From assembly GCA_025966315.1 (NCBI GenBank), contig JAOPUZ010000040.1, positions 59,188 to 123,187 of the forward strand: a stretch of DNA of 64,000 nt, written 5' to 3'. The DNA comes from Frankiales bacterium (GTDB taxonomy: Bacteria; Actinomycetota; Actinomycetes; Mycobacteriales; Jatrophihabitantaceae). Each line of letters starts with the position of its first letter. The stretch's first letter is position 1. The position numbers and the translations under genes were made by a program. This document shows, in pieces, positions 1-7,976 of the stretch. The notes under the pieces were generated by a model. It searched no databases and was not told where the DNA came from. It worked only from the letters and a program-made list of their open reading frames with translations.

Positions 1-1644
1 AGCACCAGCTCGATCTTTCGCGGCTACTCGATCTTCATGAAGGGCAAGGACCCCCGCGACGCGCACTTCATCACCAGTCGGATCTGCGGAATCTGCGGCG
101 ACAACCACGCGACCTGTTCGTGCTACGCGCAGAACATGGCTTACGGCGTGAAGCCACCGCCCTTGGGCGAATGGATCATCAATCTGGGTGAGGCCGCCGA
201 ATACATGTTCGACCACAACATCTTCCAAGAGAATCTGGTCGGGGTGGATTACTGCGAAAAGATGGTCGCCGAGACGAACCCCGGCGTCCTCGAACTGGCG
301 AATCACACCGAGTCACCGCATGCGGCCGACCACGGATACCGGACGATCGGTGACATCATGCGGTCGCTGAACCCGTTCACCGGCGAGTTCTACCGTGAAG
401 CGCTGCAGGTCAGCCGGATGACCCGCGAGATGTTCTGCCTGATGGAGGGGCGGCACGTCCACCCGTCGACGCTGTACCCGGGCGGCGTCGGAACCGTCGC
501 GACGATCCAGCTGATGACCGACTACATCACCCGGCTGATGCGCTACGTGGAGTTCATGAAGAAGGTCGTACCCATGCACGACGACCTTTTCGACTTCTTC
601 TATCAAGCGCTGCCAGGCTATGAAATGGTCGGCAACCGGCGCATCCTGCTGGCCTGCTGGGGATCCTTCCAGGATCCCGACCATTGCAACTTCGACTACA
701 AGGACATGACCAACTGGGGACGCAAGATGTACGTGACCCCCGGCATCGTGGTGGACGGCAAGTTGATCACCACCGACCTCGTCGAGATCAACCTCGGTAT
801 CCGGATCCTGCTCGGCTCGTCCTATTACGACGACTGGGCCGACCAGGAGATCTTCGTCAAGAACGACCCGCTGGGCAACCCGGTGGATCGCCGGCATCCG
901 TGGAACCAGCACACCAACCCCAAACCGCAAAAGCGCGATCTCGACAACAAGTACAGCTGGGTCATGTCGCCACGCTGGTTCGACGGCAAGGATTACCTCG
1001 CGCTCGACACCGGCGGCGGCCCACTTGCTCGGCTGTGGTCTACGGCGCTGGCCGGCCTCGTCGACATCGGCTACCTCAAATCGACCGGCAACAGCGTGCA
1101 GATCAACCTGCCCAAGACCGCCCTCAAAGGTCCGGTCGAGTTGGAATGGAAGATCCCGAAATGGAGCAACACGATCGAGCGTAATCGGGCGCGCACCTAT
1201 TTCCAGGCCTACGCCGCGGCGGCAGCACTGCACTTTGCCGAGAAAGCCCTGGTCGAGATCCGGGCCGGGCGTACCAAGACCTGGGAGAAATTCGAAGTGC
1301 CGGACGAGGGCATCGGCTGTGGTTTCACCGAAGCGGTACGCGGGGTGCTGTCCCACCATATGGTCATTCGGGACGGCAAGATTGCGAACTACCACCCGTA
1401 CCCGCCGACGCCGTGGAATGCCAACCCGCGGGACAGCTACGGCACTCCGGGGCCGTACGAGGACGCCGTTCAGGGGCAGCCGATCTTCGAAGAGAATGAC
1501 CGGGAGCACTTCAAGGGCATCGATATCATGCGTACGGTACGAAGCTTCGATCCGTGTCTGCCCTGCGGAGTGCACATGTATTTGGGCGAGGGTAAGAAAC
1601 TCGAACTGCTGCACTCGCCGACCCAGTCCGCCGGTGTCGGGTGA
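1..1644 (+). CDS. hhyL: [NiFe] hydrogenase large subunit, group 1h type, 5'-truncated by window edge
   Basis: Catalytic subunit of a membrane-associated uptake hydrogenase that oxidises H2 and feeds electrons to the respiratory chain. The reading frame is open from base 1, so the gene begins upstream; the first Met visible, at 37, is internal. The N-terminal Ni-binding motif RICGICGDNHATC lies about 22 codons into the visible part, and the C-terminal motif DPCLPCGVH is followed by a short tail starting MYLGEGK. That tail after the His is the peptide removed by the maturation protease. The DPCLPCGVHMYLG ending is typical, from memory, of the high-affinity group 1h (formerly group 5) enzymes of actinobacteria that scavenge atmospheric H2. 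The small subunit should lie just left of the window. The stop overlaps the next start (GTGA). Confidence 0.95.
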   Translation, partial: STSSIFRGYSIFMKGKDPRDAHFITSRICGICGDNHATCSCYAQNMAYGVKPPPLGEWIINLGEAAEYMFDHNIFQENLVGVDYCEKMVAETNPGVLELANHTESPHAADHGYRTIGDIMRSLNPFTGEFYREALQVSRMTREMFCLMEGRHVHPSTLYPGGVGTVATIQLMTDYITRLMRYVEFMKKVVPMHDDLFDFFYQALPGYEMVGNRRILLACWGSFQDPDHCNFDYKDMTNWGRKMYVTPGIVVDGKLITTDLVEINLGIRILLGSSYYDDWADQEIFVKNDPLGNPVDRRHPWNQHTNPKPQKRDLDNKYSWVMSPRWFDGKDYLALDTGGGPLARLWSTALAGLVDIGYLKSTGNSVQINLPKTALKGPVELEWKIPKWSNTIERNRARTYFQAYAAAAALHFAEKALVEIRAGRTKTWEKFEVPDEGIGCGFTEAVRGVLSHHMVIRDGKIANYHPYPPTPWNANPRDSYGTPGPYEDAVQGQPIFEENDREHFKGIDIMRTVRSFDPCLPCGVHMYLGEGKKLELLHSPTQSAGVG

Positions 1645-2588
1645 CCGGGTCAGAAGCCGGTGGTGCCCTACCCACGGACTGGCGCGCGAGCGGTGAGCGC
1701 ATCGACACCCTGCTCGACGCCAGCTCGGCGGGCGGGATCGTAGCGCGCGAACGAGCGGAAGAGCTCGTCCGCCTCGTCGCCGATTTGTATGGCGCCGGCT
1801 TGCAGCGGCTGCTCGAAGTCATGCACGAGCGGGGTCATCTCGATGACGCCACGCTCGACGCGCTGGCCGCCGACGACCTGATCGCCAGCCTGCTGCTCGT
1901 GCACGGCTTGCATCCCTACGGCGTCGAGTTCCGCATCGAGCAGGCGCTGGCGAGCGTCCGCCCGTATCTGGGCTCGCACGGCGGCGACGTCGAACTGCTC
2001 GAAGTAACCGAGGATGCCGTGGTCCGATTGCGCCTGCTCGGTAGTTGTGATGGCTGCCCGTCCTCATCGGTCACGCTGCAGCTGGCGGTCGAAGGGGCCA
2101 TCGAAGCGGCCGCACCGGAAATCACCGGTATCGAGGTCGAGACACCGGCCACGCAAGACCACGGCAACGTCATCCCGCTGGCATCGTTGTTTTCCCGCGT
2201 CACGCTCAGCGCCGGCAGCGAATACCCAGGCGGCTCGTGCTGGCAGGATCTTCCCGAGCTGCTCGCTTTGCAGCCCGGATCCGTTATGCAACTCGACGTC
2301 GGCCACACCCCGATCCTCGCCTGCCGGGTCGGCGCCGACCTGTTCGCGTTCAGTGACAACTGTGCCCGATGCGCCGAGCCGTTGCGGGGCGCAACCGTCG
2401 CCCGTCGTCTCGGCGGTGCTGCCGACGATGCGGTGCTGACCTGTCCGGCGTGCCGCGCGCATTACGACGTCCGGCGGGCCGGTGCGTGTCTCGACGACAG
2501 CGCACTGCACTTGGAACCGCTTCCGTTGCTGGCCGACGGCGTCTCGGTATCCATCGCCGTGCCGACCCCGACCGCGACCTCGACATGA
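1641..2588 (+). CDS. hhyE: NifU-domain plus Rieske-like Fe-S protein of the hydrogenase operon
   Basis: 315 aa, starting with GTG inside the stop of the large-subunit gene, so translation is coupled. Three parts are visible: an N-terminal helical region (1-95), a NifU C-terminal-type domain with the scaffold motif CDGCPSS at about residue 136, and a C-terminal domain laid out like a Rieske ferredoxin. In that last domain the expected CxH and CxxH pairs read CARC (241-244) and CPAC (268-271), so both metal-binding His appear replaced by Cys. A NifU/Rieske protein next to group 1h hydrogenase genes is called HhyE in mycobacteria (recalled, not checked) and is thought to relay electrons or assemble clusters. 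Function here is inferred from context and motifs. Confidence 0.8.
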   Translation: MTGSEAGGALPTDWRASGERIDTLLDASSAGGIVARERAEELVRLVADLYGAGLQRLLEVMHERGHLDDATLDALAADDLIASLLLVHGLHPYGVEFRIEQALASVRPYLGSHGGDVELLEVTEDAVVRLRLLGSCDGCPSSSVTLQLAVEGAIEAAAPEITGIEVETPATQDHGNVIPLASLFSRVTLSAGSEYPGGSCWQDLPELLALQPGSVMQLDVGHTPILACRVGADLFAFSDNCARCAEPLRGATVARRLGGAADDAVLTCPACRAHYDVRRAGACLDDSALHLEPLPLLADGVSVSIAVPTPTATST

Positions 2589-2598
2589 TCGCCGCGCG

Positions 2599-3270
2599 AT
2601 GAACGCCCCCGGCAGCGCCGGTCCCCCGCTGGCAGCGCTGCGGCGGGTTACCCGGACGCGGCCGCAGCAGAATCCCGGCGAGCGGTGCGAGATGTGTGCC
2701 GCGCCGATCGCCGACGAACACCAGCACGTGGTCAACTTGGACAGCCGAGGACTGATGTGCACGTGCCGGGCGTGTTACCTGCTGTTCACCGACGAGGTCG
2801 CGAATCTGCACTACCGCGCCGTACCCGAGCGGTACCTGTCCTTCGCAGAGTTCACGCTGGACGCCCGCGCCTGGGACGAGCTACAGATACCGGTGGGGTT
2901 GGCTTTCCTGTTCCGCAACTCCGTACAAGCGCGAACGATCGCGTTCTACCCGGGCCCGGCGGGCGCTACCGAGTCCGAGCTTGCGTTAGCGGCATGGCAG
3001 CGGATCGTCGACGACAACCCCTCGCTCGCGGTGCTGCGCCCCGATGTCGAGGCGCTGCTGGTCCGCCGCACGGACGGCCCGCACGGATCCTGTTATCTCG
3101 TACCGATCGACGCCTGCTATGAACTGGTCGGCCGGTTACGGATGCTGTGGCGCGGCTTCGACGGTGGCCAGCAGGCCCACCAGGCGATGGACGATTTCTT
3201 TGCCACCGTGCAGCACCGTAGCCGTCCCGCGCCCGTGAACGCTGCGTCCATCAGCGGCGGCCCATCATGA
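2599..3270 (+). CDS. DUF5947-type conserved hydrogenase-cluster protein
   Basis: 223 aa. I chose the ATG at 2599, 10 bp after the preceding stop; the frame is open further upstream but would run through the NifU/Rieske gene. The N-terminus holds a zinc-ribbon-like arrangement, C30-x2-C33 and C56-x2-C59, followed by a compact alpha/beta region. It matches my recollection of the DUF5947 family, which occurs almost only beside group 1h hydrogenases. No enzymatic motif is visible. A role in assembly of the hydrogenase or in docking it to the membrane is plausible from context only. The stop overlaps the next ATG. Confidence 0.8.
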   Translation: MNAPGSAGPPLAALRRVTRTRPQQNPGERCEMCAAPIADEHQHVVNLDSRGLMCTCRACYLLFTDEVANLHYRAVPERYLSFAEFTLDARAWDELQIPVGLAFLFRNSVQARTIAFYPGPAGATESELALAAWQRIVDDNPSLAVLRPDVEALLVRRTDGPHGSCYLVPIDACYELVGRLRMLWRGFDGGQQAHQAMDDFFATVQHRSRPAPVNAASISGGPS

Positions 3271-3950
3271 GCAACTACGCCTTCTCGCTGCTCGACGTGT
3301 TCGCTGAACCGTACGCGGTAGCCCCGCAACTCACGGCGCGGCTGCGCGTCCAGGAGTTCACGGGCCAGCTCATTCACGCGATCGCGCTACGCTGCCAGGT
3401 ACGTATCGAGCCGCAACGCCGTCGCTACGACGAGGCAGAACAGGATGGTCTACGCGGGCTGTTCGGCGAGCGGGACCGTTGGATGGACACCCTGAAGCCG
3501 TTCCTCTGGATGCAATGCAACACCACCGTGCAGGGATTCGTGGACGCGACCGAGGTCGACCTCGTACTGCCCTGCACTTACGACTTCGACGTCGTCGGCT
3601 CGCGCTATCTGCACGCACTGGACGCGGGCACCGTGCCGTTGACGCTGCTGTTCTCCGGCACGGTTTTCACTCGGGGCAGCAACGGATTCGGCGTCGAGCA
3701 GGTCCCGTGGGATTGTGAGGCGCGCTACGACCTGCCGGTGCCGGTGTGGCGGCAGATGATCGAATCCTATTTCCCGAACACCGGCTGGCTGCGTCTTGAT
3801 CGCGATGTTCTGAGATCCCTCGCCGATTACCGCGCACGGCAGGGACTGACGACCTGGGACGAGACCATCCAGTCGCTGCTGGCCGGTCCGGCACTCGCCG
3901 GCCGGCTCGACCGCGGGAAGCTGACCGGTCACGACGGGGTGCTGCCATGA
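3267..3950 (+). CDS. DUF6084-type conserved hydrogenase-cluster protein
   Basis: 227 aa, ATGA overlap with the gene before and the gene after. It has no signal peptide, no membrane segment and no Cys-rich motif; the middle part is beta-rich with many aromatic residues (FLWMQCNT near 72, PCTYDFDV near 92) and the tail is helical. I recall this as the DUF6084 family found in actinobacterial hydrogenase loci. The tight coupling with four neighbours suggests that the products work together in stoichiometric amounts. Biochemical role unknown. Confidence 0.78.
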   Translation: MSNYAFSLLDVFAEPYAVAPQLTARLRVQEFTGQLIHAIALRCQVRIEPQRRRYDEAEQDGLRGLFGERDRWMDTLKPFLWMQCNTTVQGFVDATEVDLVLPCTYDFDVVGSRYLHALDAGTVPLTLLFSGTVFTRGSNGFGVEQVPWDCEARYDLPVPVWRQMIESYFPNTGWLRLDRDVLRSLADYRARQGLTTWDETIQSLLAGPALAGRLDRGKLTGHDGVLP

Positions 3951-5344
3951 ACCTCGATCAGGTCCGCGAGATCGCGGACGCGGTGTTGTACGAGGGCTAC
4001 CTGCTCTATCCGTACCGAGCCAGCTCCAGCAAGAATCAATCCCGCTGGCAGTTCGGCGTACTCGGGCCGCCGCGAGCGTTGCCGACCAGCTTCAGCGAAG
4101 CTCCGGCCATGTCCATGCAGTGCCTGCTCCGGCCGCGGGCGCCGCGGGCGAAAGTGACGATCCATCTGCGTTTTCTGCAGTTGCAGGCTCGTGAGGTTCA
4201 GCGCCTCGATGCCTCCGGCCGCTACGAACCGGTCGACTCCCTCGACGTGGACGGCGCCGACGTGCTGAGTTGGGACGAGGCGGTCGAGCGGGAGATCACG
4301 CTGCCCGAGGTGCGTCTGGACGGCGCCACCGACTATCCCTTGAAGTTTGCGGGCGGTTCCTTCGTCGAGCCGGTGATCAACGAATCCGGCGTGCTGGTCG
4401 GTCGGATTGTCCGCCGCCGATGGCCACTCGCCGCTCGGCTTCGAACCGATACCGACGTCGACGACGACGGCCTCTACCGGCTGTCGATACAGGTCGACAA
4501 CAAGCATCCCCGACCGACGGCCGACAAGGACGGCGCGATCCGGGTCTCACTGATCGGTGCGCATTTGCTTGTCGAGGCGCATGAGGCTGCGTTCGTATCG
4601 CTGCTCGAACCACCTGAGGAAATGAGCCAGGCCGCCGAACGTTGCCGCCAGCAGCGGTGTTTCCCGGTGCTGGTGGGTGAGCGAGGTTCGACTGACGCGG
4701 TACTCGGCGCACCGATCATCCTGTACGACTACCCCGAGATTGCCGTCCAAAGTCAGGGTGCACTCTTCGACGCAACCGAGATCGACGAGATTCTGACGCT
4801 GCGGGTCATGACGATGACCGAGCAGGAGAAGGCGGAAGCGCGCGCGACCGATCCGCGAGCTCGGGCCATCATCGACCGGTGCGACGCAATGTCTGCCGCG
4901 GAGCTGCAACAACTGCACGGCATTCTGCGCGATCCGTACGCCGCGCCGGCCGGGACGCTCGAGCGAGCCGGCGCTGCGCTTGACGACGTACGCGACGCAG
5001 AGCCGCCGAGTTTCGACACCGGCGACGTGCCGTGGTGGGATCCGGCCTCCGACGCGGGCGTTCAACCCGAGACCGACGCGGTGGTTATCAACGGCATCAG
5101 CGTGTCCCGCGGCAGCATCGTGCGCGTGCACCCGTCCCGGCGCGCGGACGCCCAGGATCTATTCTTCGCCGATCAGCTCGCACGGGTGACGGCGGTCCTG
5201 TCCGACGTCGACGGTAACGCCCACGTTGCGCTCGTGCTCGTCGACGACCCGGCCATGGATATGCACGAATGGTACGGCCGCTATTTCTACTTCGCGCCCG
5301 ACGAGCTCGAGCCGATACCCGCCGAGGCCGAAGCGGACAACTGA
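3947..5344 (+). CDS. conserved protein of unknown function in the hydrogenase operon
   Basis: 465 aa, start overlapping the previous stop (ATGA). It is soluble, with no export signal. The first 300 residues look beta-rich and globular; a helical stretch at about 285-345 carries the sequence MTMTEQEKAEARATDPRA; and a C-terminal domain of about 100 residues ends in WYGRYFYFAPDELEPIP. I recognise no catalytic motif. Its place between the DUF6084-type gene and the membrane microprotein, in the same order I recall from other group 1h loci, implies a dedicated job in making or anchoring the hydrogenase. The family name is unknown to me. Confidence 0.75.
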   Translation: MNLDQVREIADAVLYEGYLLYPYRASSSKNQSRWQFGVLGPPRALPTSFSEAPAMSMQCLLRPRAPRAKVTIHLRFLQLQAREVQRLDASGRYEPVDSLDVDGADVLSWDEAVEREITLPEVRLDGATDYPLKFAGGSFVEPVINESGVLVGRIVRRRWPLAARLRTDTDVDDDGLYRLSIQVDNKHPRPTADKDGAIRVSLIGAHLLVEAHEAAFVSLLEPPEEMSQAAERCRQQRCFPVLVGERGSTDAVLGAPIILYDYPEIAVQSQGALFDATEIDEILTLRVMTMTEQEKAEARATDPRARAIIDRCDAMSAAELQQLHGILRDPYAAPAGTLERAGAALDDVRDAEPPSFDTGDVPWWDPASDAGVQPETDAVVINGISVSRGSIVRVHPSRRADAQDLFFADQLARVTAVLSDVDGNAHVALVLVDDPAMDMHEWYGRYFYFAPDELEPIPAEAEADN

Positions 5345-5358
5345 AAGGAGCGTGGATC

Positions 5359-5478
5359 GTGAGAGGTCTAGGCAGGTTCACCGCACTACTCGCCTTAGCC
5401 GCGGGCGTGACCGCGGTCGTGATCGGCGTCCAATCGATCCCGGACATCAAGCGATATCTCAAGATTCGCGCGATGTGA
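5359..5478 (+). CDS. 39-aa membrane microprotein (DUF6893-like)
   Basis: A small gene with GTG start at 5359 preceded by AAAGGAG at 5344-5350; longer in-frame starts would lie inside the upstream gene. The product begins MRGLGRF, continues with one hydrophobic helix (about residues 8-26) and ends in the basic tail IKRYLKIRAM. That is a single-pass membrane peptide with charged flanks. I recall a DUF6893 small-protein family at this place in actinobacterial hydrogenase clusters. It may anchor or stabilise the complex at the membrane; this is inference. Confidence 0.7.
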   Translation: MRGLGRFTALLALAAGVTAVVIGVQSIPDIKRYLKIRAM

Positions 5479-5490
5479 GCAGGAGGACGC

Positions 5491-5961
5491 ATGGCTGGGC
5501 GCGTGCTCGTGGCAGGTATCGGGAATCTGTTCCTGGGCGATGACGGTTTCGGGCCCGAGGTCGTGCGCCGACTGGCCGCCCAGGACGATTTGCCGCCCGA
5601 GGTTAAAGTCGTGGACTACGGCATTCGCGGCATGCACCTCGCCTATGACCTGCTCGACGGGTACGCGGCCCTGGTGCTGGTCGACGCGCGGCCAGGCGAC
5701 GGTGTGCCGGGCGACATCACGGTGCTCGAAATCGGTGCGGACGATCTCGGTTCGGGTGATTTCGACCCGCACGGCATGGCGCCGGTGGCCGTGCTGGCGA
5801 GCGTGCACCAGCTCGGCGGCAAGCTGCCACCGACTTACCTCATCGGCTGCACACCCGAGAACGTGGCGGAAGGCATCGGCCTGTCCGAATCGGTTGCGGC
5901 GGCGATTCCGGGTGCCCTCACGGCCGTGCGGGCCGTGCTCGACGAGCGAATGGTGGTCTGA
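5491..5961 (+). CDS. hyaD: hydrogenase maturation protease (HyaD/HybD family)
   Basis: 156 aa endopeptidase that removes the C-terminal tail of the large subunit after Ni insertion. The start is supported by AGGAGG at 5482-5487. It opens with the family signature GIGNLFLGDDGFGPEV; the three likely Ni-sensing ligands are D17 (or D18), D65 in LVDARPG and H94 in DPHGM, matching the E/D-D-H triad of HybD. Its length is normal. Its presence in the structural operon, separate from the hyp operon on the other strand, agrees with each hydrogenase having its own protease. Confidence 0.93.
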   Translation: MAGRVLVAGIGNLFLGDDGFGPEVVRRLAAQDDLPPEVKVVDYGIRGMHLAYDLLDGYAALVLVDARPGDGVPGDITVLEIGADDLGSGDFDPHGMAPVAVLASVHQLGGKLPPTYLIGCTPENVAEGIGLSESVAAAIPGALTAVRAVLDERMVV

Positions 5962-5964
5962 CCC

Positions 5965-6243
5965 ATGTGTTTGGGCATCCCGGGTCGGGTCGTCCGGATC
6001 CTCGAAGGCAACGCCGGCCAGTTGGCGCTGGTCGACGTACTCGGCGCGCAGCGCCCGATCAACCTCGGGATGCTGGAGGATCAGAATCTGCTGCCGGGTG
6101 ACTGGATCGTGATCCACCTGGGATTCGCGCTCGAACAGATCGACGAGGCCGCAGCGGCGAAGGCGCTGTCCGGGTTGCAGATGATGGGTAACGCCGACGG
6201 GGGCGAGGCAACCCTGACCGCCGAGGATGCCCGCAGTGCCTGA
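5965..6243 (+). CDS. hypC: HypC/HybG/HupF-family hydrogenase chaperone (copy 1)
   Basis: 92 aa, starting 3 bp after the protease stop. It begins MCLGIPGRVV; the Cys after the initiator Met is the residue that in HypC binds the Fe(CN)2CO unit and the large subunit. The body follows the family pattern (PGDWIVIHLGFAL, then a helical tail). It escorts the iron centre from HypD to apo-HhyL. A related gene follows at once and a third sits in the hyp operon; being in the structural operon, this copy may be the large-subunit-specific chaperone. Confidence 0.9.
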   Translation: MCLGIPGRVVRILEGNAGQLALVDVLGAQRPINLGMLEDQNLLPGDWIVIHLGFALEQIDEAAAAKALSGLQMMGNADGGEATLTAEDARSA

Positions 6244-6255
6244 CGGCGGCCCGTC

Positions 6256-6492
6256 ATGTGCCTAGGTCTGCCCGGCCAGGTCGTGTCGGTCGTTGCGGGC
6301 AGCCACATCGGGCGGGTGGAGGTGGCCGGCGTGGTTCGCGACATCGACCTGAGCCTGCTGGCCGGACCGGTCCTGCCGGGTGAGTACGTGCTCGTGCACA
6401 GCGGAATGGCACTGGAACGGATGTCGGTCGAACGCGCCGGCGAGGCCGCCGGAGCGTTCCGGGCTACCGCTCGATCCGACGCTCCGGAATGA
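6256..6492 (+). CDS. hypC: HypC-family chaperone (copy 2)
   Basis: 78 aa, beginning MCLGLPGQVVSVV, with the family segment LPGEYVLVHSGMALERM. It is shorter than copy 1 in the middle and tail and diverged in sequence, so this is not a recent duplication. The 3' end overlaps the 3' end of the convergent XRE regulator by 29 bp. It probably binds the large subunit or HypD like other HypC proteins. Having two HypC genes side by side is unusual and may reflect separate delivery and proofreading roles, which is speculative. Confidence 0.88.
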   Translation: MCLGLPGQVVSVVAGSHIGRVEVAGVVRDIDLSLLAGPVLPGEYVLVHSGMALERMSVERAGEAAGAFRATARSDAPE

Positions 6493-6895
6493 CCGTACCG
6501 AGGATGAGCGACCGGTTGTCCGCGCTGGTGTCCGATGGCGGCACACCAGCGGCGGCCGGCGTGGTCACGCTCGGTCGCTGAGCGGCGGTGGCTTTCGCTG
6601 ACAGCTCTGACGGTTGATCCGGCTCCCACCGGTGCGGATCGTCGGTAAGCCCGAGCAGGTAGGTGACCGTGCAGTCCAGGGCCGTGGCCAGTTCGGGCAG
6701 CTTGGCCACGTCCAGCCCCGACCCGTGTTCGAGACTGGACAGCGCGCGGTTGGTCGTCTGCAATCCGCAGCGCGCCAGCCTGGTCACGATCTGCTTCTGT
6801 GTCAGGCCGAGTTCATCCCGACGCTGCCGCAACCGCAGGGTGATCAGATGATGTCTAGCCGCCACCAGACTGGCATTACGAGCCTCGGTCATCAA
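6464..6895 (-). CDS. XRE-family helix-turn-helix regulator
   Basis: 143 aa DNA-binding protein. A Cro/C1-type HTH lies at about residues 23-78 (LGLTQKQIVTRLA for the first helices, then NRALSSLEHGSG), followed by LDCTVTYLLGLTDDPHRW and a disordered Ala/Ser/Thr-rich tail. It is the last gene of the leftward hypF-hypC-hypD-hypE operon, with an ATGA overlap to the gene before it, so it is made together with the maturation factors and may control this locus. Target sites cannot be assigned. Its tail overlaps the convergent hypC copy 2. Confidence 0.85.
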   Translation of the reverse strand: MMTEARNASLVAARHHLITLRLRQRRDELGLTQKQIVTRLARCGLQTTNRALSSLEHGSGLDVAKLPELATALDCTVTYLLGLTDDPHRWEPDQPSELSAKATAAQRPSVTTPAAAGVPPSDTSADNRSLILGTVIPERRIER

Positions 6896-7170
6896 CGCTC
6901 CTTGGGCAGGGCCGTCATGTCAGCCAACGGGTAGATGTCATAACGGGCGAAGTTGAAGATCGGCGAGCGGGCCAACAGTTGCTCGAACTGCTCGTGTGAT
7001 TCGACGTCGTAGATCCAGGCCCCGCCATGCGCACCGACGACGTGATAGCGCGAGATCAGCCGTCCCTCGTTCTCCAAGGCCGCGCCGTACTCGCTCATCC
7101 GGGCGACCGCCTGCGCCATCTCGCGGGACAGCAGGGACAGTTCCAGCCGCCACAGCACCAGGAACTTCAC
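6892..7170 (-). CDS. muconolactone delta-isomerase-like protein in the hyp operon
   Basis: 92 aa from the GTG at 7170, which overlaps the upstream stop (GTGA); the frame is open further upstream but only inside the neighbouring gene. The sequence follows the MIase-type ferredoxin-like fold: MKFLVLWRLELSL at the start, then a helix, HGGAWIYDVESHEQF and a C-terminal PIFNFARYDIYPL. True muconolactone isomerases belong to catechol degradation, but no other catechol gene is nearby. The hyp-operon context suggests a recruited small dimeric binding protein; function unknown. Confidence 0.75.
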   Translation of the reverse strand: MKFLVLWRLELSLLSREMAQAVARMSEYGAALENEGRLISRYHVVGAHGGAWIYDVESHEQFEQLLARSPIFNFARYDIYPLADMTALPKER

Positions 7171-7943
7171 GCGGCCCGGACCCGCTCCCGGGCCAGCCGG
7201 GCGTTGGTCATCCGGAGTTGCCAGCCGGTTCGGCGTTCGAGTTCGGCCCGGTCGTCCGGAGTCAAGCGATCGCACACCCAGTCCCAGTGCAGGGCCAACC
7301 ACTCACCCGGCACCGGAGCCTCGATGAAGCCACATCCGTCCACGCTGAGGCGGACGCGTTCCGGCGCAGTGGGGGCCAGCGCCAACTGGCGGCCGTCCCA
7401 GGTAAGGCGACGGGATTGCACGACCACCTGGTCGGCTTCCGTTGCCACCACCTGTCCCCAGCGGATACGGCAGCTGTCCAGGACGTTGAGTGGCTGGCTC
7501 GACGGGGCGTTCAGCAGTCGGGACCACGGGTAGACCCCGAAGACGTGGAACCCGTGTGTCGCGGTGGCCTCGGGGAGCAGGTCCGGGGATAGGTGGCGCC
7601 AGTAGTGCCCGGCCTGCGAGCCGATGAGGTCGATCAGCTGCTCGCCGAAGGCGCCGCGGTCGATCTCATCGAGCAATGGGCTGCCCGTCCAGTAGGCCCG
7701 CACGACCCGTTCGTCCAGCGGATCGTCGATGCCGGCGAGCCGGGCCAGTAGCAGCAGATACGGCCAGGCGCCGGAGAATCCGCGGGCGAGCTGATCGACG
7801 TTCGCGCCAGTTTCCCCCGTGACCGCCAGGTCGAACAGCGTCGCGGTCTCGGCCGGTCCGCAGTAACCGAGGTCGTTCGGGGCGAAGGCGAACCGGGCGA
7901 ACAGCCGCTCACCAACGCTCACCGCGTGAACCTGCTCGGTCAT
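7167..7943 (-). CDS. DUF6390-type protein of the hyp operon
   Basis: 258 aa. It is soluble and rich in Trp, Leu and Arg, with recognisable stretches FAFAPNDLGYCGP near 18-30, HVFGVYPWSRLL near 135 and a C-terminal LALHWDWVCDRLTPDD. I recall this as DUF6390, seen beside hypE/hypD in actinobacteria. No catalytic motif is evident. It sits 33 bp after hypE and is coupled to the isomerase-like gene by GTGA. Because it travels with the maturation genes, a role in cofactor assembly or hydrogenase quality control is plausible but unproven. Confidence 0.75.
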   Translation of the reverse strand: MTEQVHAVSVGERLFARFAFAPNDLGYCGPAETATLFDLAVTGETGANVDQLARGFSGAWPYLLLLARLAGIDDPLDERVVRAYWTGSPLLDEIDRGAFGEQLIDLIGSQAGHYWRHLSPDLLPEATATHGFHVFGVYPWSRLLNAPSSQPLNVLDSCRIRWGQVVATEADQVVVQSRRLTWDGRQLALAPTAPERVRLSVDGCGFIEAPVPGEWLALHWDWVCDRLTPDDRAELERRTGWQLRMTNARLARERVRAA

Positions 7944-7976
7944 GCCGTGCCGTCCTTCGTCCCGGGGCTGTCTTGC

